Shown here: in pieces, positions 41,951-53,795 of the stretch
Layout: every line of letters begins with the position of its first letter
Position numbering within the stretch: position 1 is the stretch's first letter
NCBI GenBank assembly: GCA_002150815.3
Contig: NDFF03000055.1
Location: 62,001 to 126,000, forward strand
Length of the DNA: 64,000 bases
Reading direction: 5' to 3'
Origin: Grammothele lineata
Taxonomy: Eukaryota > Basidiomycota > Agaricomycetes > Polyporales > Polyporaceae
Program-made: the position numbers and the translations under genes
Notes under the pieces: generated by a model
What the model saw: only the letters and a program-made list of their open reading frames with translations
What the model was told of the DNA's origin: nothing
The model's database searches: none

Positions 41951-43064
41951 GAAAGGGGTGACGTTGTGGAGAGTCGGATCTAGGGCAAGTCAAAGACGAT
42001 GAAGATGAGATAGGGTAGGGAAGGGGCACTAGAGAGCTCTTAGGGAGTATCATCTAAATATCCTATCAGGCACGCATCCGCTGTGATGGCGCGGCGGGGT
42101 CGGATGTAGATGCGGCATCTAAGACGAGGTACCTGGTGAATGGGGAGAACACCTGTTACAAATCGCGCAACGGAAAACGGGTCATCTACTAACGTTGGTA
42201 AGATTGGCGGTATAATTGCAGAGACTGGACGAACACAGGACAAGCCTCACGCAGATGGAAATCCCAGCCGAATTAGATATTTCCCTTGCTTGCCAGCACC
42301 CGTCGTGCCTTCGTTAGCCGTTCTCGGAGGTCGGTCTAACAGTCGTCGGCACGCGCTTCAACATTTCAACGGCCAACGCCGACCAACAGCGGCGGCGTGC
42401 GGTCTGGGGCATAGTTGGCCAAACAAAGGGCATACGGGCCAAGAGCGAGTAAGAAAAGATATGTGATTTCTCCACAAGGACCTCTTCTGACGTGTATACA
42501 TGCAAGATACATCATCCTGGGAGGGCCCAGCAAATCGCGGCGCGCATTTGAAGTCGAGGCACACATGAGAAGCCACGCAACGACATACCTCTCGTAACTT
42601 CTCGAGTCCGGGTTTGCCAGCATGCCGCAATTGCTTGAACGAGATGATATTAGACATTCTGGACACAGAAACTTGACGGCCTGGTATTAGAAAGGGGGAA
42701 GAAGAGATCGTGGCGGTCGACGAGGTGGTCGAGAATACTGGACGAGTGAAGGCGGAGGAGGGGAAGGGCGAGTGAAGGCGGAATACGGGAGTTTGGTGGG
42801 TCTCCGGGGTCCGGGGTCCGGCCGGTCACACCGTTTTGTATCCTGCGTACACCCCTGCCGTACCCTTGGGAGAGCCTGGCTTCTAGACAACGCACAACGC
42901 TTAGCACTGAATAAGCACAACAGTAACGAATACTTCCATGCCACCTGACATGAACGGATCGGAGAAACATTTGTCATTACTGTAGGGCCTGGGTCTGCCG
43001 GTGGAGACATACATATACGGGCAACTAAGGATCGCGAGCGACATTCAGCGGTCTGGCGAATCAC
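41951..43064. other. 1.1 kb upstream region of monooxygenase 3
   Basis: Minus-strand frames of 85-125 residues at 42358-43064 contain Pro/Arg-rich chance sequence. The first 300 bases upstream of 41950 should carry the monooxygenase promoter, and the 43.0-kb end carries the 3' UTR of double-ubiquitin-fold member 2. No gene is seen. Confidence 0.45.
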
Positions 43065-44661
43065 TCAGAGTACCTCCATCGCGCCCCATTCCAGTACCCG
43101 GAACAGACCCTTAACCGATGCCTCTGCCTTCACACCTACAACCTTCGCCCAGTCCACACTTCCCAGCGTAACCCGAGCGCGCGCAGCCGCCCACTCCCCC
43201 ACCTCATCCTCCTTGACCCCACGGAAGAGCATAAACACGCGGGTGACGACGTCCGGGGGCGGCACAACTTCCAGCGCAGCCGCACGTTCGTATGCCATCT
43301 GGGGGAGAAACCGTATTGCAACGTATGGTTTCTTCGAGAGCTTGGGCAGCCAGTATGTGATGAAGTCGTTCCGAGCCGCAGTGTGTAGGGAGAGGCTCTT
43401 GAGCGCGCCATCGAGATAAGGAAGGAGTTCAGCGAAGGGGAGAAGAACGGTAGTGGGCAAGTCGGGCGAAAGCGATGGGTAAGCGGGGTCGAAGTGTTCT
43501 TGGGAGACTGAAGCATGAGTAGGGGCGTCCTCAGGAACAAGAGGTGGAGACGGAGGAGCGGCGAGTCTAGACTCGGCCTCCCAGAACAGGTAGGTCAGTT
43601 CGGTGCCTGACTTGTACTCGACGAGGGTGCCGTGGGGTTCGGCGGAGACGGTCCATTTGAGTGTCTGCCGCCCATCTTCGAAGCATTTCGGTGCGACGAG
43701 AGGATAGACGTGAGTGAAGGACCACTGTGGGACGAGCGTGACGGAGACATCGGCGCAGGGTAGTGGGGAGGGAGGGAAGAGGTAGATAACGGGTTTCCCG
43801 CCCGACAATCTTTTGACCATGTGCAGAGTACTCTCGTGCCCCAACGAGTAGGACGCGAGAGTCCTGTCCCGCTCCAGCTGAGCGCCTGCAAATATGAGTC
43901 TCTGCTGCGCAGCCGGAGTCCCATCCTTGTGCTCGTATTGAGCCATGACGTCTTCGACGGTTTCTGAAGGCGACACATACAAAGTGACGGTTTTTCCTGT
44001 ATTACTACGCAGAAGTCTGAGCTCTTGGCAAACTACGAAAAGGAGGCGCCACAGAGACAGCTATGTATCACTCACTCTTTGACAAATAATGTCATTTGCT
44101 TGAATGAGTCCTCTTTTTTCTTTGAGGAAGCGCCCTTATTCGCCGGTTTCTCATACGGATTCCCATACAGAAAGCGTTGAGCCTGAGCACGTATGATTGG
44201 TTTTGCCCTACGTCACGAATAAATAATAGCGCGCATCACGAAAGAGGGATGGAGATACAATACCTAGAAGGCGCTGAGCTACCTTCACAATCGCTGTCCG
44301 TGTTGCATTCGGGACGTTTGACAAGAGACACAACATCCCAATCTGACAAGCCCGCCAACAGATCTTCAGACAGTTCGAGCGTGTGTGTCTCGAACGTGCC
44401 CTCGAGGATGTAGTCCCTAGATGGGCTGTTCAGACGGAAGTAGTTGCATGCCTTCTCAATAAGTGCCTACGAGAATATAGTACGCAACCGAGAGGCGACC
44501 ACAATTGAGCGTCGGATTCCATGGGAGTCGATGTATGTTCAGTGCAGACTGACCTCGACCCCATCCCCAGTATCATCAAAGGCGGTCGTCCGCGTCTTCC
44601 ACCGGACCCGGACGTGCTTAGTTGTGGCGTTCGTCGCAGATCTTGTCTTTCGCTTTGACAT
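43065..44661 (-). CDS. double ubiquitin-fold protein with conserved C-terminal domain, member 2
   Basis: Four exons (44661-44554, 44466-44264, 44207-44076, 44004-43065) join in phase to 460 residues. The N-terminal fold ([19 protein letters not shown], then [11 protein letters not shown] and [15 protein letters not shown]) matches member 1 block for block. A basic linker leads to an unmistakable ubiquitin-like domain: [20 protein letters not shown], then [18 protein letters not shown] and [18 protein letters not shown]. Its final GG is internal, running straight into the C-terminal domain ([64 protein letters not shown]). Ubiquitin's hydrophobic-patch and Gly-Gly positions are largely kept, so it may bind ubiquitin receptors, or the C-terminal part could be released by a deubiquitinase. 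Both ideas are inference. Member 1 lies 4 kb away in opposite orientation. Confidence 0.8.
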
Positions 44662-45608
44662 ACTGTAGCACCACAAGCACTACGAGCGCCGAGCCGCGGG
44701 AGTTCAAAGGAGGACACGAAGGATACTCAAGCTGGACGGAGTGAGTGCTGAGAACCAGAGGGGGTTTAGCTACCTCAGCGCGCGTGGCGTCTACGAGGAA
44801 GTCAAAGTTGAACGTACGTGGACAACCTAACAACCGAGTCCCGGGTCCCGATCCAGGGTTGACAGAATATCGAGTCAGGAGCCTAGGCCCAGGCGGGCGC
44901 CTGTACGTACAGGCTGGCGCCCCGATTTTATCGGAGCGATTTTTGGCATTTGCGCCCCGTCATAAGCTAGCGGACGCAGGCCCAATCTTGAACATGGACT
45001 TGTCATCGCCTCTTGTCCACCTGATGTGTGCCCGTACTATCCGTGCAGACTCCAAGTCACGAATCTGCACACGACACAGACCTAGAACCCATGCTTCTAT
45101 ACCACCTGTATACGGCGGACCGCTATATGATGCGCGATCAATTCTTGCCGTCATTTCATCTTATTACACCCTACGACACGGCCTAAGGAGGAGTACATCG
45201 AATTCGTGCTGCGGCGGACCTTTTTCTGCCCCGAAATGGCACAGATCTAAGCCCATGTTCAGAGTGGTCCTGGTGTGTCTTGATCCAATTGGCTCAGTAC
45301 CCATCGCCACGTTAACTGACGTCCAGTGCTCTTACAATGGCTTATTTGAGAGAACGTACCCGGGACGAGACGGCGACCTCAATAGATATGCCTTGCTTTA
45401 GACGCGGTCGAGATCGGGAAGAAGAGAGAGCTTCTCACGGACGCGTGGTGGCAACGTTAACGTTAGCGCAGGCAGCATGCGAATGTTCGACTAGGTATGA
45501 ACCTTACCGCAACGTGTATGCAGCCTGCCGCCGGATTACCGCACGACGTCCTTCCACCATCCCTTTGTCGCATGTCACCACAACCCTGCGTGTGAGGTCT
45601 CCCCGGAG
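44662..45608. other. divergent spacer with an unsupported long frame
   Basis: A + strand frame of 218 residues at 44745-45401 exists but shows no motif and no sign of splicing to anything. It starts inside the presumed promoter of double-ubiquitin-fold member 2. The region should hold the promoters of that gene (-) and of DUF6533 copy 3 (+). Confidence 0.35.
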
Positions 45609-47589
45609 ATGCCTCCAGACATCGTCGCGTACCTATTCGCGACATTCCGGAGCTTGTGAGTGCCTGCTACAGTCTGTGCACGGTTGTTGAAAAGTGCGCG
45701 ACGGCACGTGGCTACTGACTTTGTCTCCAAATTCATACAGTACAGCGGCAAGTAGCTGCCAACTGGCAACGCTCGGTAAGCTTGTTAGACCGACCTTACC
45801 CTTAGTGTGCTTACTAGAGACCTCGATATACGCCCTGGTCGTATCCTAGCGTTCGTCGTGTACGAGCACCTGATCACGCTCGATCGGGAGATCCACCTCT
45901 TTTGGAGGCGACGGCTCACCGGGGCCGGAATCATCTTCGCATTGAACCGGTACCTCGTGCTTGCTGTCTGTCTCCTTAACATATTTGGATCACTCCCCAT
46001 GTCGGAAACCGTACGTCCACCCCCTATTATGGCGCTTCACGTACTTCGAGACTTACTGCACGACATTCAGACGTGAGCTGAACAGACTGAGTGGTGGTCT
46101 CTGCCTCCCAGATTAACATTGTTGAATGACTAGATGTGGGCGGTTGGCACAAGCGGCCTATATTCTGAGAGCGTGCGAGTACTTCCCCTGGGCAGGTACG
46201 CGCGCACACTATGTCTTCACATCTCAGTGCTCACGCCAGCTATCCAGTGTTCTTCGGCCTGCGAGCCTTCGCCCTCAGCGAAAGCTGGATGTCAGGCGTA
46301 TTCGCATCCGCGCTCGCCGCAGTCCCTCTCGTAGCCAGCTTCGTGAGCAACGGTTCTTTGTTTGGGGAAGACCGCTTCCGAGTCTGTGCTGACGGCGCGA
46401 CGCAGGTGCCATATCGCTACGGTCTCATGGGTTCTAGCGCACTGCTACGATTCGGTTGTGTCGCAACGAGTCGAATCAATGCAGAGCTTTGGAAAAGGTG
46501 CGCTGTCTAGTTTTCGTGTGGGTTGACATTACTAACAGCGAGTGTAGACGTGCGTCGACCCGGATTACATCCCTGTTCCGAAAGCACTGACCATCTAGGC
46601 TCAAGTTTTTATTGCCTCACGGGCATGCCTCATTGTATCAGATATCTGGCTGCTTTGGGTCACCTGGTATGCATTCTTGCGAGTGCGCATAACCAGGACA
46701 AGAAAAACCAATATAGTGGCGGGCCTTCTTCTAAGTAATGGTGCGCCAGAACTCGAACAATCTCCGCAGTATATACTGAAGTATCTCGTTTTCAAGGGGC
46801 AGGATACTTCATGTAACTCACGACATCAACACCCTCCTCCGAATCTCGTCAAACTCACAATTTTTCCTCCAGTATGCTGCTTCTCATAAACTGTCTTCAC
46901 CTCGTCTTCACCATGCTTGCGGTATGCCCCTATACTCCGTCTATGACTCTGGAGACTCAAGTTTACTCTATTCTTTGCTCCAGATCGAAGATGTATTGCT
47001 GAAAGGACGCTTCGTCACATTCTTTACAACTCCGTGGGTCTCAGCCGACTGCCGTTCTTGCGACACGCACTGATCACTCTTGATGACCAGTCTCATGGCC
47101 GTGATCATTTCGCGGTTCCTATTGCACCTCCAGGAATCTAGTGACAAAGCACACGATCAGAAGACGTCGTTATGCTCACAAGAGAATGCCCCAGCTGACA
47201 CATCGACATCGACCATCCACGATCGCGTTGTGGGTTGCATCGGGGTCTCCATGCTCCCTTATAGTCGAGACAGTCATTGGAACAGAGTGCCCAACGGAGA
47301 GGACTCCGCAGAACAAGCCGACAACACCGAAGGTTCAAGGGAGACCGAAGGTTCGCGGGACGTCGAGAGTTCCAAAGACGCCGGGAGTTCGAAGAACGCG
47401 GAGAACCCGAAGCCGCCCTCGCCAGTATTAGGGCACGCGGCTGTGCGGCATCGGACACGCACAGCCGCGCTGTGGGACGCGCTGGCCGCCCCGTCGACCA
47501 GCCTGCTGGGTGTGCCTGGCGCCGACGCGGATCGGCCACATAGCTGGGTGTCGACAGACAGCGGGATCGAGTGGGGCGTCGCGTTGTGA
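45609..47589 (+). CDS. seven-helix membrane protein, DUF6533 family, copy 3
   Basis: The exon start is 45609-45655 (47 nt), 45742-45776 (35 nt), then the core from 45850. The core reads AFVVYEHLITLDREIHLFW, GAGIIFALNRYLVLAVCLLN and FGSLPMSET. Later exons give ACEYFPWAG, FGLRAFALSESWMSGVFASA, ASRACLIVSDIWLLWVTWYA and MLLLINCLHLVFTMLA. They end with MAVIISRFLLHLQES and a long hydrophilic tail rich in Ser/Glu repeats (SRETEGSRDVESSKDAGSSK), stopping at 47589. About seven hydrophobic helices are present. Several middle exon borders (45.99-46.9 kb) are approximate, and the sequence around 46560-46620 does not splice cleanly, so the copy may be decaying. It is tandem with copy 4, in the opposite orientation to copies 1 and 2. 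Confidence 0.72.
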
Positions 47590-48789
47590 TTCTTGGACGG
47601 CATTGCCGAGCGCTGCTGTTTATTTTTGGGGATATCTCTATTGTGTATGCGCAGTACTCGTACATGGACGAACGGTGGCTTGGAAGGACGAAAAGGAGCA
47701 TATATCAAGTAAACGGACTAAGAAGCTTGAAGTCCGGGCGGTAAGCAGGTGCTCGAACGCTGAGTGATACGATCACGATTTTGCTCGATCCGTCAAAAAC
47801 TGCGGTAAATCCTTTCTTCTTGCAGCGCCGGGGAGTGGCGATGCGCCTTGCTGCACCCCACCACAGCCCACCACTCAGCCTATCGCTTCAACGCGCTGTG
47901 ATCGCAGGCACGCACGGCATACTAGTCGTCGGGCCCGTGCTCCACGAAGTGTCTCAAGTCGTGTTCACTTCATGGTGGTTCGGTGACTATCTCTGCTGAG
48001 CATTGCGACTTAGCTGGACCATCAAGCGCCCTTAAGGCCTCATCTACGAACTAGTACTCCTCCCCAGGACCAGCGATGTCAACGAAAAACGTCATGTCGC
48101 CCTCCGCCAAAGATTTCCGGTGTTGGGCCGGATTCCCGTCCACCCCGGAGATCTTTCGTCAATGTCGTGCGGTCTTCTTTTGATGGCTTGCTGCAGTGCC
48201 CATCAAACTAGTGCAGATCCCCGCGGATTAGACTCCTCCCTTCTCCTCTTGAACCAGCCTCGACTCTCGGACCCTTTGCACTGGTAGCTCCGCCGAGCGA
48301 CACGTCGGCGAGAGGCCGCCCGAGCAACATTGATGCCTCGTGCAGCACCCGAGATGGCCTCCATCGTGTATAAAGACTCGACGCACTACTGGCACGCACG
48401 GCTCCGCTCTCGATAGTCCTCTCTCGAGTTGCTCCACATCGGCCCTCCGAGTTGCTCCCCACGCTCCCCGACCCAGTACGTTACTATTTCCAACGCGGTG
48501 TGTCAAGCTTACACACCGTCCCTTCGGCTTGCGGAGCAGCTTATCGCACAGACGCGCTCGCCATTGACAGCGATCAGTCATCCGCGCCCGGCGGAGTCGA
48601 ACTAGTACGTCTCCATAGCCGTTGGCGGTCGTCCCTCCGACGGTGCTGACTCGGACCAGCTTGCAGGTTGCGGAGCTCGAGGGCGACTTTCATAAGTGAA
48701 AAGTGCTCGTAGCGGCTAAGCTCGGCTGTGTTCATCCCGCACTTTGTCCGACTTTTTGCGTTCCTCTGCGGTCGGCGCGTGCGGCTACC
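47590..48789. other. 1.2 kb spacer between DUF6533 copies 3 and 4
   Basis: Only overlapping short frames are present (72-117 residues, both strands). The promoter of copy 4 should lie near 48.5-48.8 kb. No gene is seen. Confidence 0.45.
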
Positions 48790-50699
48790 ATGTCGGGTTC
48801 TGCGGCTGCTCAGATCATCGCGTTTAAAGCGATCCTGTGAGTCAGACCCGCTTTGAGGGGTGTAAAACGAAAGCTGAGGGAATGACATAGATCACAGGCA
48901 CACTACTGCGGAGTGGCCTCTCCAGGTCAGTGCAAGGATTACCACCGCGTTATCCAGCCAGCTCAAGAGAGCTCTAACGATCGAATTTTGATCCTCAGTT
49001 TTTCTCATCTACGACTATCTAGTCACCCTCCCCCGAGAGATCCAGCTATTCTGGACACTCAGATTCTCGGGGGCGTCTGTGCTGTTCTTCGCGAACAGAT
49101 ACGTGTCCCTCATATGGAACATCTACACGTTCGCGCAATTCGCTACCTTCACTGATGAGGTATGCCATCTCTCAACGGTCTTCTGACTCTCGTGCCGGAT
49201 TCTGACACGTCAATAGAGGTATTATAACCCGCCGCGTGGATACCTAGTGCGTCCTGCTGATTACTATTCTAGTTGCCCTCGATATTACAAAGCGTTTGCC
49301 GTGCTCTCCTACTCTCAGTACCTCATCTGGGCGGGTAAGTGCTCACGACAAGTCTTCCAGAATCACCTTCAGACTCTTATTGGGCCTCTTCTGCAGCATT
49401 CAACGCTCTTCGAGCCTACGCATTGAGCACACAAAGACTACTATCGGTGTTCCTGTTTGCCCTTTCCGCCGTGCCAGCAGGGATCAATTACGTACGTCGC
49501 TGGCGAAACCTACCATGTCATAGGACTGAGTCTGGTGCAGGCACAGTTCCGGTTTGGATTCACGGGCGTGAACAGTGCGATCTTTGGATGCACGTCCACG
49601 ACGGACATGCCTCCGAATATCACGCGAATGTGAGTACCGCGATTGTACACCACTAGGCCTGCATAGGGTGCTTACTGTGGCCTATAGATGTGCGTTCTGA
49701 CGCGAAGGCTACTTGGGGTCATGGCTAACGTCATTTCGGGGGGCCTGTAGTGCTCATAACGTCCCGAACGTGCATCATCGCGTCTGACTTTATCCTCATC
49801 GTCATAACGTGGGCGCATCTCGCGAAGCAAGCTCAATGGTCTCGTCTCCTATCGGAGCGGAGATGGACCTTTGCAAATATTCTGCTAAGAGATGGTACGT
49901 CAACTCCCTGAACGCTCGTGCAGGCCGGACCTTTCTAATGTCGCTCTAATTATACGCAGGTCTCGTCTACTTCATGTATGCTCTTGCCGGTCGCTTAATG
50001 GGTCGATGAGCTGACATTGGACAACACAGGGTGCTGGTTCTACTGAACGTCCTGCATTTGTCCTTCACGCTTACTGCCGTAAGCTATCCTCAACTCTTTC
50101 GCGCGGACCCACAACACTGACGATCCCCTCGCTACCCAGACGTTCGGCGACACGATCAGCAACATCTCCTTCTTCACCAACCAGTGCGTTTCCCCTCTCA
50201 TCCCCACCCCAGGCGACCAAGCACTAACCCCCACCGGTGTCCGTTTCCCAAACGCGCCAGAGTCACCGCCGTCCTCGTCTCCCGCTTCCTCCTCGACCTG
50301 CAAGCCGCCGGCCGCCGGTCTCTCAAGCTCGCCTCCGACGACCCGCTCCACCTCTCCGCGAGCGACGGCTGGTCCGGGGGGAGCGGCACGCTCACGTTCG
50401 CGCGCGGGGCTGCTGTGGGCACGCTCGGTGCGTCGATCCCTGCGCCTGGCTCCCCAGATAGCGAGGACGAGGAGTTTTGGGCGTATGCGTACGCGTCTGA
50501 GGAGGGGAGGAGCGATGAGGTGACGGAGACGGTGCATGGGGATGCGCGTACGGAGGTTGATGTGCGTGAGATGGGGGTGGATGAGGGTAAGAGAAGAGAC
50601 AGTCTAGGGATGGCGGAGGAAGGCGGGCTGAGCTCTCCTATGGCCAATAGTCCGGCGTCGAGTTCTGGCCCTGGTACGGCTGGTTCTTCTGCATTGTAG
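48790..50699 (+). CDS. seven-helix membrane protein, DUF6533 family, copy 4
   Basis: The exons begin 48790-48836 (47 nt) and 48891-48925 (35 nt), the same sizes as copy 3, giving MSGSAAAQIIAFKAILSQ then the core VFLIYDYLVTLPREIQLFW, SGASVLFFANRYVSLIWN and FAQFATFTDE. Then come SYSQYLIWAG, NALRAYALSTQRLLSVFLFA, LVQAQFRFGFTGVNSAIFGC, SRTCIIASDFILIVITWA, ANILLRDG and VLLNVLHLSFTLT. The gene ends with AVLVSRFLLDLQAAGRRSLK and a Ser/Glu/Gly-rich tail. The SFF segment before AVLVSRFLLDL resembles the same position in copies 1 and 2. The acceptor at 48890 was preferred over nearby AGs because only it keeps the core in frame. The function is unknown. Confidence 0.82.
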
Positions 50700-50909
50700 C
50701 GACCCACAGACGAGTGCTCCGCGAATCCACATACTAAAGTATCTTAGAGATGTACTTCTATATCCTCCATGACCACTTAATCCTAATAGAAGACGGTATA
50801 GACAAATCATGAACGTCATTAGTCTCGTTGAACCATCATCAATAGCGGTGTCCTGGCTACCAGTTCGGCTTCTCATGTCCCTTCACGACCGGAACAATAT
50901 TCGGAGTGC

Positions 50910-52514
50910 TCACGCCTGAGTCTTCCCCGACGCGAGCAGCGCCCGGAGACCTTCATGAAACCTAGTGTTGAACGTCTCCGCGAGTTTGTCCTCGACCGCA
51001 CCCTCGCCCCACGTTATCGAAATGCCTAGCCCGCCCCCAGGCGTGCCGGCGACGTTGAGCTTCAGCGCCGCCCCGAGCGTCGCGTCTGCCTGGACAAACA
51101 CCACCTCTTCGATCCGCCATCCTTCCGTCCCGGGTCCACCCTCGCCCTCGCCCTCCGCGGGCTTCGGGAACGCGCCGACGTTGGACAGCTCGAGCGCCGC
51201 GTTGCGCTTCTTGCCGAGCCTGCCCATCAGGTACCCGTCGTAATTCCCGAAGAGCAGCTTGAGCACGCCTATGCGCGGAGCTGAGCGCGGGGCGGCGCGT
51301 CGCAGCGCCTCCGTCATCGCCGCGGCGTCCGCCCAAGGGAACGCCTCGGCCTCGAAGGAGGCGGGCGCGAGGGGGTGGTAGGACGCGTACGTCGAGACGA
51401 CGTTGCACATCGCGGTCGGGGGCACGCCCCCGAAGCGCCGGAGGGAGATGGGCACGAGCGTCGAGAGCGACCTGTACTTCGGCTTCTTCTTCGCGGCGGT
51501 GCCCTTCTTCTTCCCAGCTCGCTTCTCCCCAGCTTCCTTCCCCGCTTCGGCTTCCTCGGCTTCCGCATCGAGCACGAGCCGCGAGAGGACGCCCACGGCG
51601 AGCGTGTGCAGCACGCCCGTCAGCGTCGCCTTGTGCTCTCTCCCGAGCTGCATGAGCGCGCTCGCGTCCGCGGGCGAGACGTGCACGATGCGCACGCGCG
51701 TCTCGAACACGGTCGGGATCTGGCACGGGTAGCCCGTCCACGCCGTCTTGGCCTTGCGGTCGACGAGCCCGGGCGCGAACACTCCTACAACGGCGCGCAG
51801 CCCGACCCCGAGCGGAATTGACACGTCCACCGCGTCCTCCACAGCAGGGGCCATCGGCAGCACCTCCGCGTCCGCAAGGTCGACGAGGCCAGAGTGATCC
51901 AGGGGGGGCTGCGGCACGCGCGCGAGGGCGGCGAGAAGCGCGGCGTGGAACGCGGGGCCGCTCTGGCCGTCCCCGTTCGTGTGGTCGTACGCGAAGGCGA
52001 GCGTGCCGTCCGCGAACACGAACAGGCGCCACGACGGGAGCCCCTCGCCGCCCACGACCTGGCGCGCGAAGAAGTCCTCGCACAGCCGTTGGAGGCGCGT
52101 CGCGCCCTGAGCCTCGGGGGAGTCAGGCACAGGGTCGGCCGCGGCGTGGTCGAAGAATGTGACGGTTCTGGTGAGGTCGATGGAGGGCATGCGCATCCAG
52201 ATGGGAGGGGCGGGCGGGCGAGGCAGCTGCGCGGCAAGCGCGGGTACGCTGCGGATCGCGGCCTCGAGAGCGGGGAAGAGGAGGGCCTTGGTGAGCGGTG
52301 CGCTTGAGGGATGCTCATACCGCGCGGCGGAGATCACCCAGCACTGAAAGGCGGCGTTGCGCACGTTGAAGTACCGCTCAAGCAGACCTGTGAGGCGATC
52401 ATCAACATGTGAGCTCGGTGTGTCGTAATGCAGCAAGCGCGACGATTTACCTGCTTTACGCAGCTGCACGGTGGCATTCGGCGCTTTTTGAGCTTGAGCA
52501 GACGGCGCAGCCAT
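50910..52514 (-). CDS. alcohol O-acetyltransferase-like protein (AATase, BAHD/CoA-dependent fold)
   Basis: It probably transfers acetyl from acetyl-CoA to an alcohol, as yeast ATF1/2 do for ester formation. Exons 52514-52451 and 52387-50910 join at RKAG to LLERYFNVRNAAF, giving 513 residues. The 63-nt intron is in frame and stop-free, so unspliced RNA would encode a 21-residue insertion. The catalytic motif HTNGDG (the H-x-x-x-D of the family) is in LAFAYDHTNGDGQSGPAFH. The second half has SLSTLVPISLRRF, MCNVVSTYASYHP and LGISITWGEGAVED, the usual positions of the CoA channel and closing strand. A Lys-rich insert (EKRAGKKKGTAAKKKPK) near residue 315 is unusual. The substrate is unknown; fungal members also detoxify sterols or make volatile esters. 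Confidence 0.8.
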   Translation of the reverse strand: MAAPSAQAQKAPNATVQLRKAGKSSRLLHYDTPSSHVDDRLTGLLERYFNVRNAAFQCWVISAARYEHPSSAPLTKALLFPALEAAIRSVPALAAQLPRPPAPPIWMRMPSIDLTRTVTFFDHAAADPVPDSPEAQGATRLQRLCEDFFARQVVGGEGLPSWRLFVFADGTLAFAYDHTNGDGQSGPAFHAALLAALARVPQPPLDHSGLVDLADAEVLPMAPAVEDAVDVSIPLGVGLRAVVGVFAPGLVDRKAKTAWTGYPCQIPTVFETRVRIVHVSPADASALMQLGREHKATLTGVLHTLAVGVLSRLVLDAEAEEAEAGKEAGEKRAGKKKGTAAKKKPKYRSLSTLVPISLRRFGGVPPTAMCNVVSTYASYHPLAPASFEAEAFPWADAAAMTEALRRAAPRSAPRIGVLKLLFGNYDGYLMGRLGKKRNAALELSNVGAFPKPAEGEGEGGPGTEGWRIEEVVFVQADATLGAALKLNVAGTPGGGLGISITWGEGAVEDKLAETFNTRFHEGLRALLASGKTQA

Positions 52515-53133
52515 TTCGTGCCTTTCGAGACGAGAAATTCCTGTGGGGTTGGGGTGAGCGAGGAGCCATCTATTGCAGACGTGGCCGATTTATATGTTCG
52601 GCGCACCCGCAGTTCTCGCTTGCAGACTCGACTATCTTCTGAGCGCGTCAGCGAGACACTGCGCGATACAATACGCGTCCGAGTCGCAGCGACCGCAGCC
52701 CTGAAGTCAGACTGACCGGGAGTTGTTCAAGTCTTGGCCAAGTGAACTTTCATCGAGCTTACTCTGGGGTAACAGCGGTAACTAGCCTATGACAGGCGCC
52801 TCGGAACTTGTAGTAGTGCCTGACGGGCGCCTCTATATGGCACCAGCCGCAGTACCGCGGATTCTGGGAGCAATTCCCGAGTCACTCTAATGAGGGCTTC
52901 CTCAGCATGACTCGCTACCAATGCTGACTACGAAGCTTGCGAGTCTCAGACGAGCGTAAACTTCCGAGCTAATGCGCGCGACGCAGCATGACACGCGCTC
53001 TTGTGTCGCGTGGCATAGGCGCTCAAAATAAGCCCGCTACGGGCTGACTAAGCCCGAAGGTGACTGAACAGAGGAGGCAGCAAGGCAATCGAGTTCCCGC
53101 CACCTTGTCTCCTCCCCTCATTCCCCGTTTACA
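52515..53133. other. divergent promoter region, AATase and RDS3
   Basis: This is 620 bp between the 5' ends of the acetyltransferase-like gene (-) and RDS3 (+). A reading frame at 52409-52715 overlaps the AATase start and has no motif. No gene is supported. Confidence 0.45.
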
Positions 53134-53795
53134 ATGTCGAAGCATCACCCCGGTTCGTCCACATACCGACGCGCTGCGTTGCGCGTACTTATTCTCTGTC
53201 GCCGCATACACAGATCTTATCATGTGCAGGCGACAGCCTGGCATCGGTACGTCTGCCTTTCGTTTCGTCTCCTTACAATGCTGACGCGCATCCTCCCGCA
53301 GCCATCGGCCGCCTGTGTGAAAAGTGCGACGGGAAATGGTGAGTACTCTTCTCATTGGGGTGCCCTGCATGTATGTATGCGTACTCATCCATCCCCGAAG
53401 CCCCGTATGCGACTCCTACGTGCGCCCCGAGACTCTTGTTCGCATTTGTGACGAGTGCAACTTCGGCACTTACGGAGGACGGTGCATCATCTGCGGGTCT
53501 CCCGGTGCGTTGTCTCTGCATTTATAGCCACATGCGTGGATCGTATTGACCCGTCCCCCTTCCGCCCTCGTCACCCGGCCTTAGGTATCTCTGACGCGTA
53601 CTATTGTGCCGAGTGCACCAGGCTAGAAAAAGACCGCGACGGATGTCCGAAGATTGTGAACCTAGGAGCGAGCAGGACGGACTTGTTCTACGAGAGGCGG
53701 CGTTTAGGTGCGTCCAGCGAAGCCCCTGTGCGCTCGAACCGCGCGCTGACCAGGCATAAATACATACACATCCTTCAGGATTCAAGAAAGGCTAG
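53134..53795 (+). CDS. RDS3: SF3b subunit RDS3 / PHF5A (U2 snRNP splicing factor)
   Basis: This is a knot-like zinc protein of the U2 snRNP SF3b complex that helps recognise the branch point. Six exons (53134-53152, 53214-53246, 53302-53338, 53401-53504, 53585-53707, 53779-53795) give 110 residues, exactly the length of human PHF5A. The nine-cysteine pattern is complete: [20 protein letters not shown], then [57 protein letters not shown], and the end [20 protein letters not shown]. The last exon encodes only FKKG plus the stop and was placed by family comparison. The gene is very conserved in eukaryotes and essential in yeasts. Confidence 0.96.

Noticed and set aside
44745..45401. 218-residue + strand frame
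   Set aside because: No motif and no supporting splice structure; it overlaps the presumed promoter region of the double-ubiquitin-fold gene.
50962..52083. 373-residue second minus-strand frame overlapping the acetyltransferase
   Set aside because: It is a different frame of the same gene, Arg-rich and without motifs; the AATase frame has the HxxxD motif.
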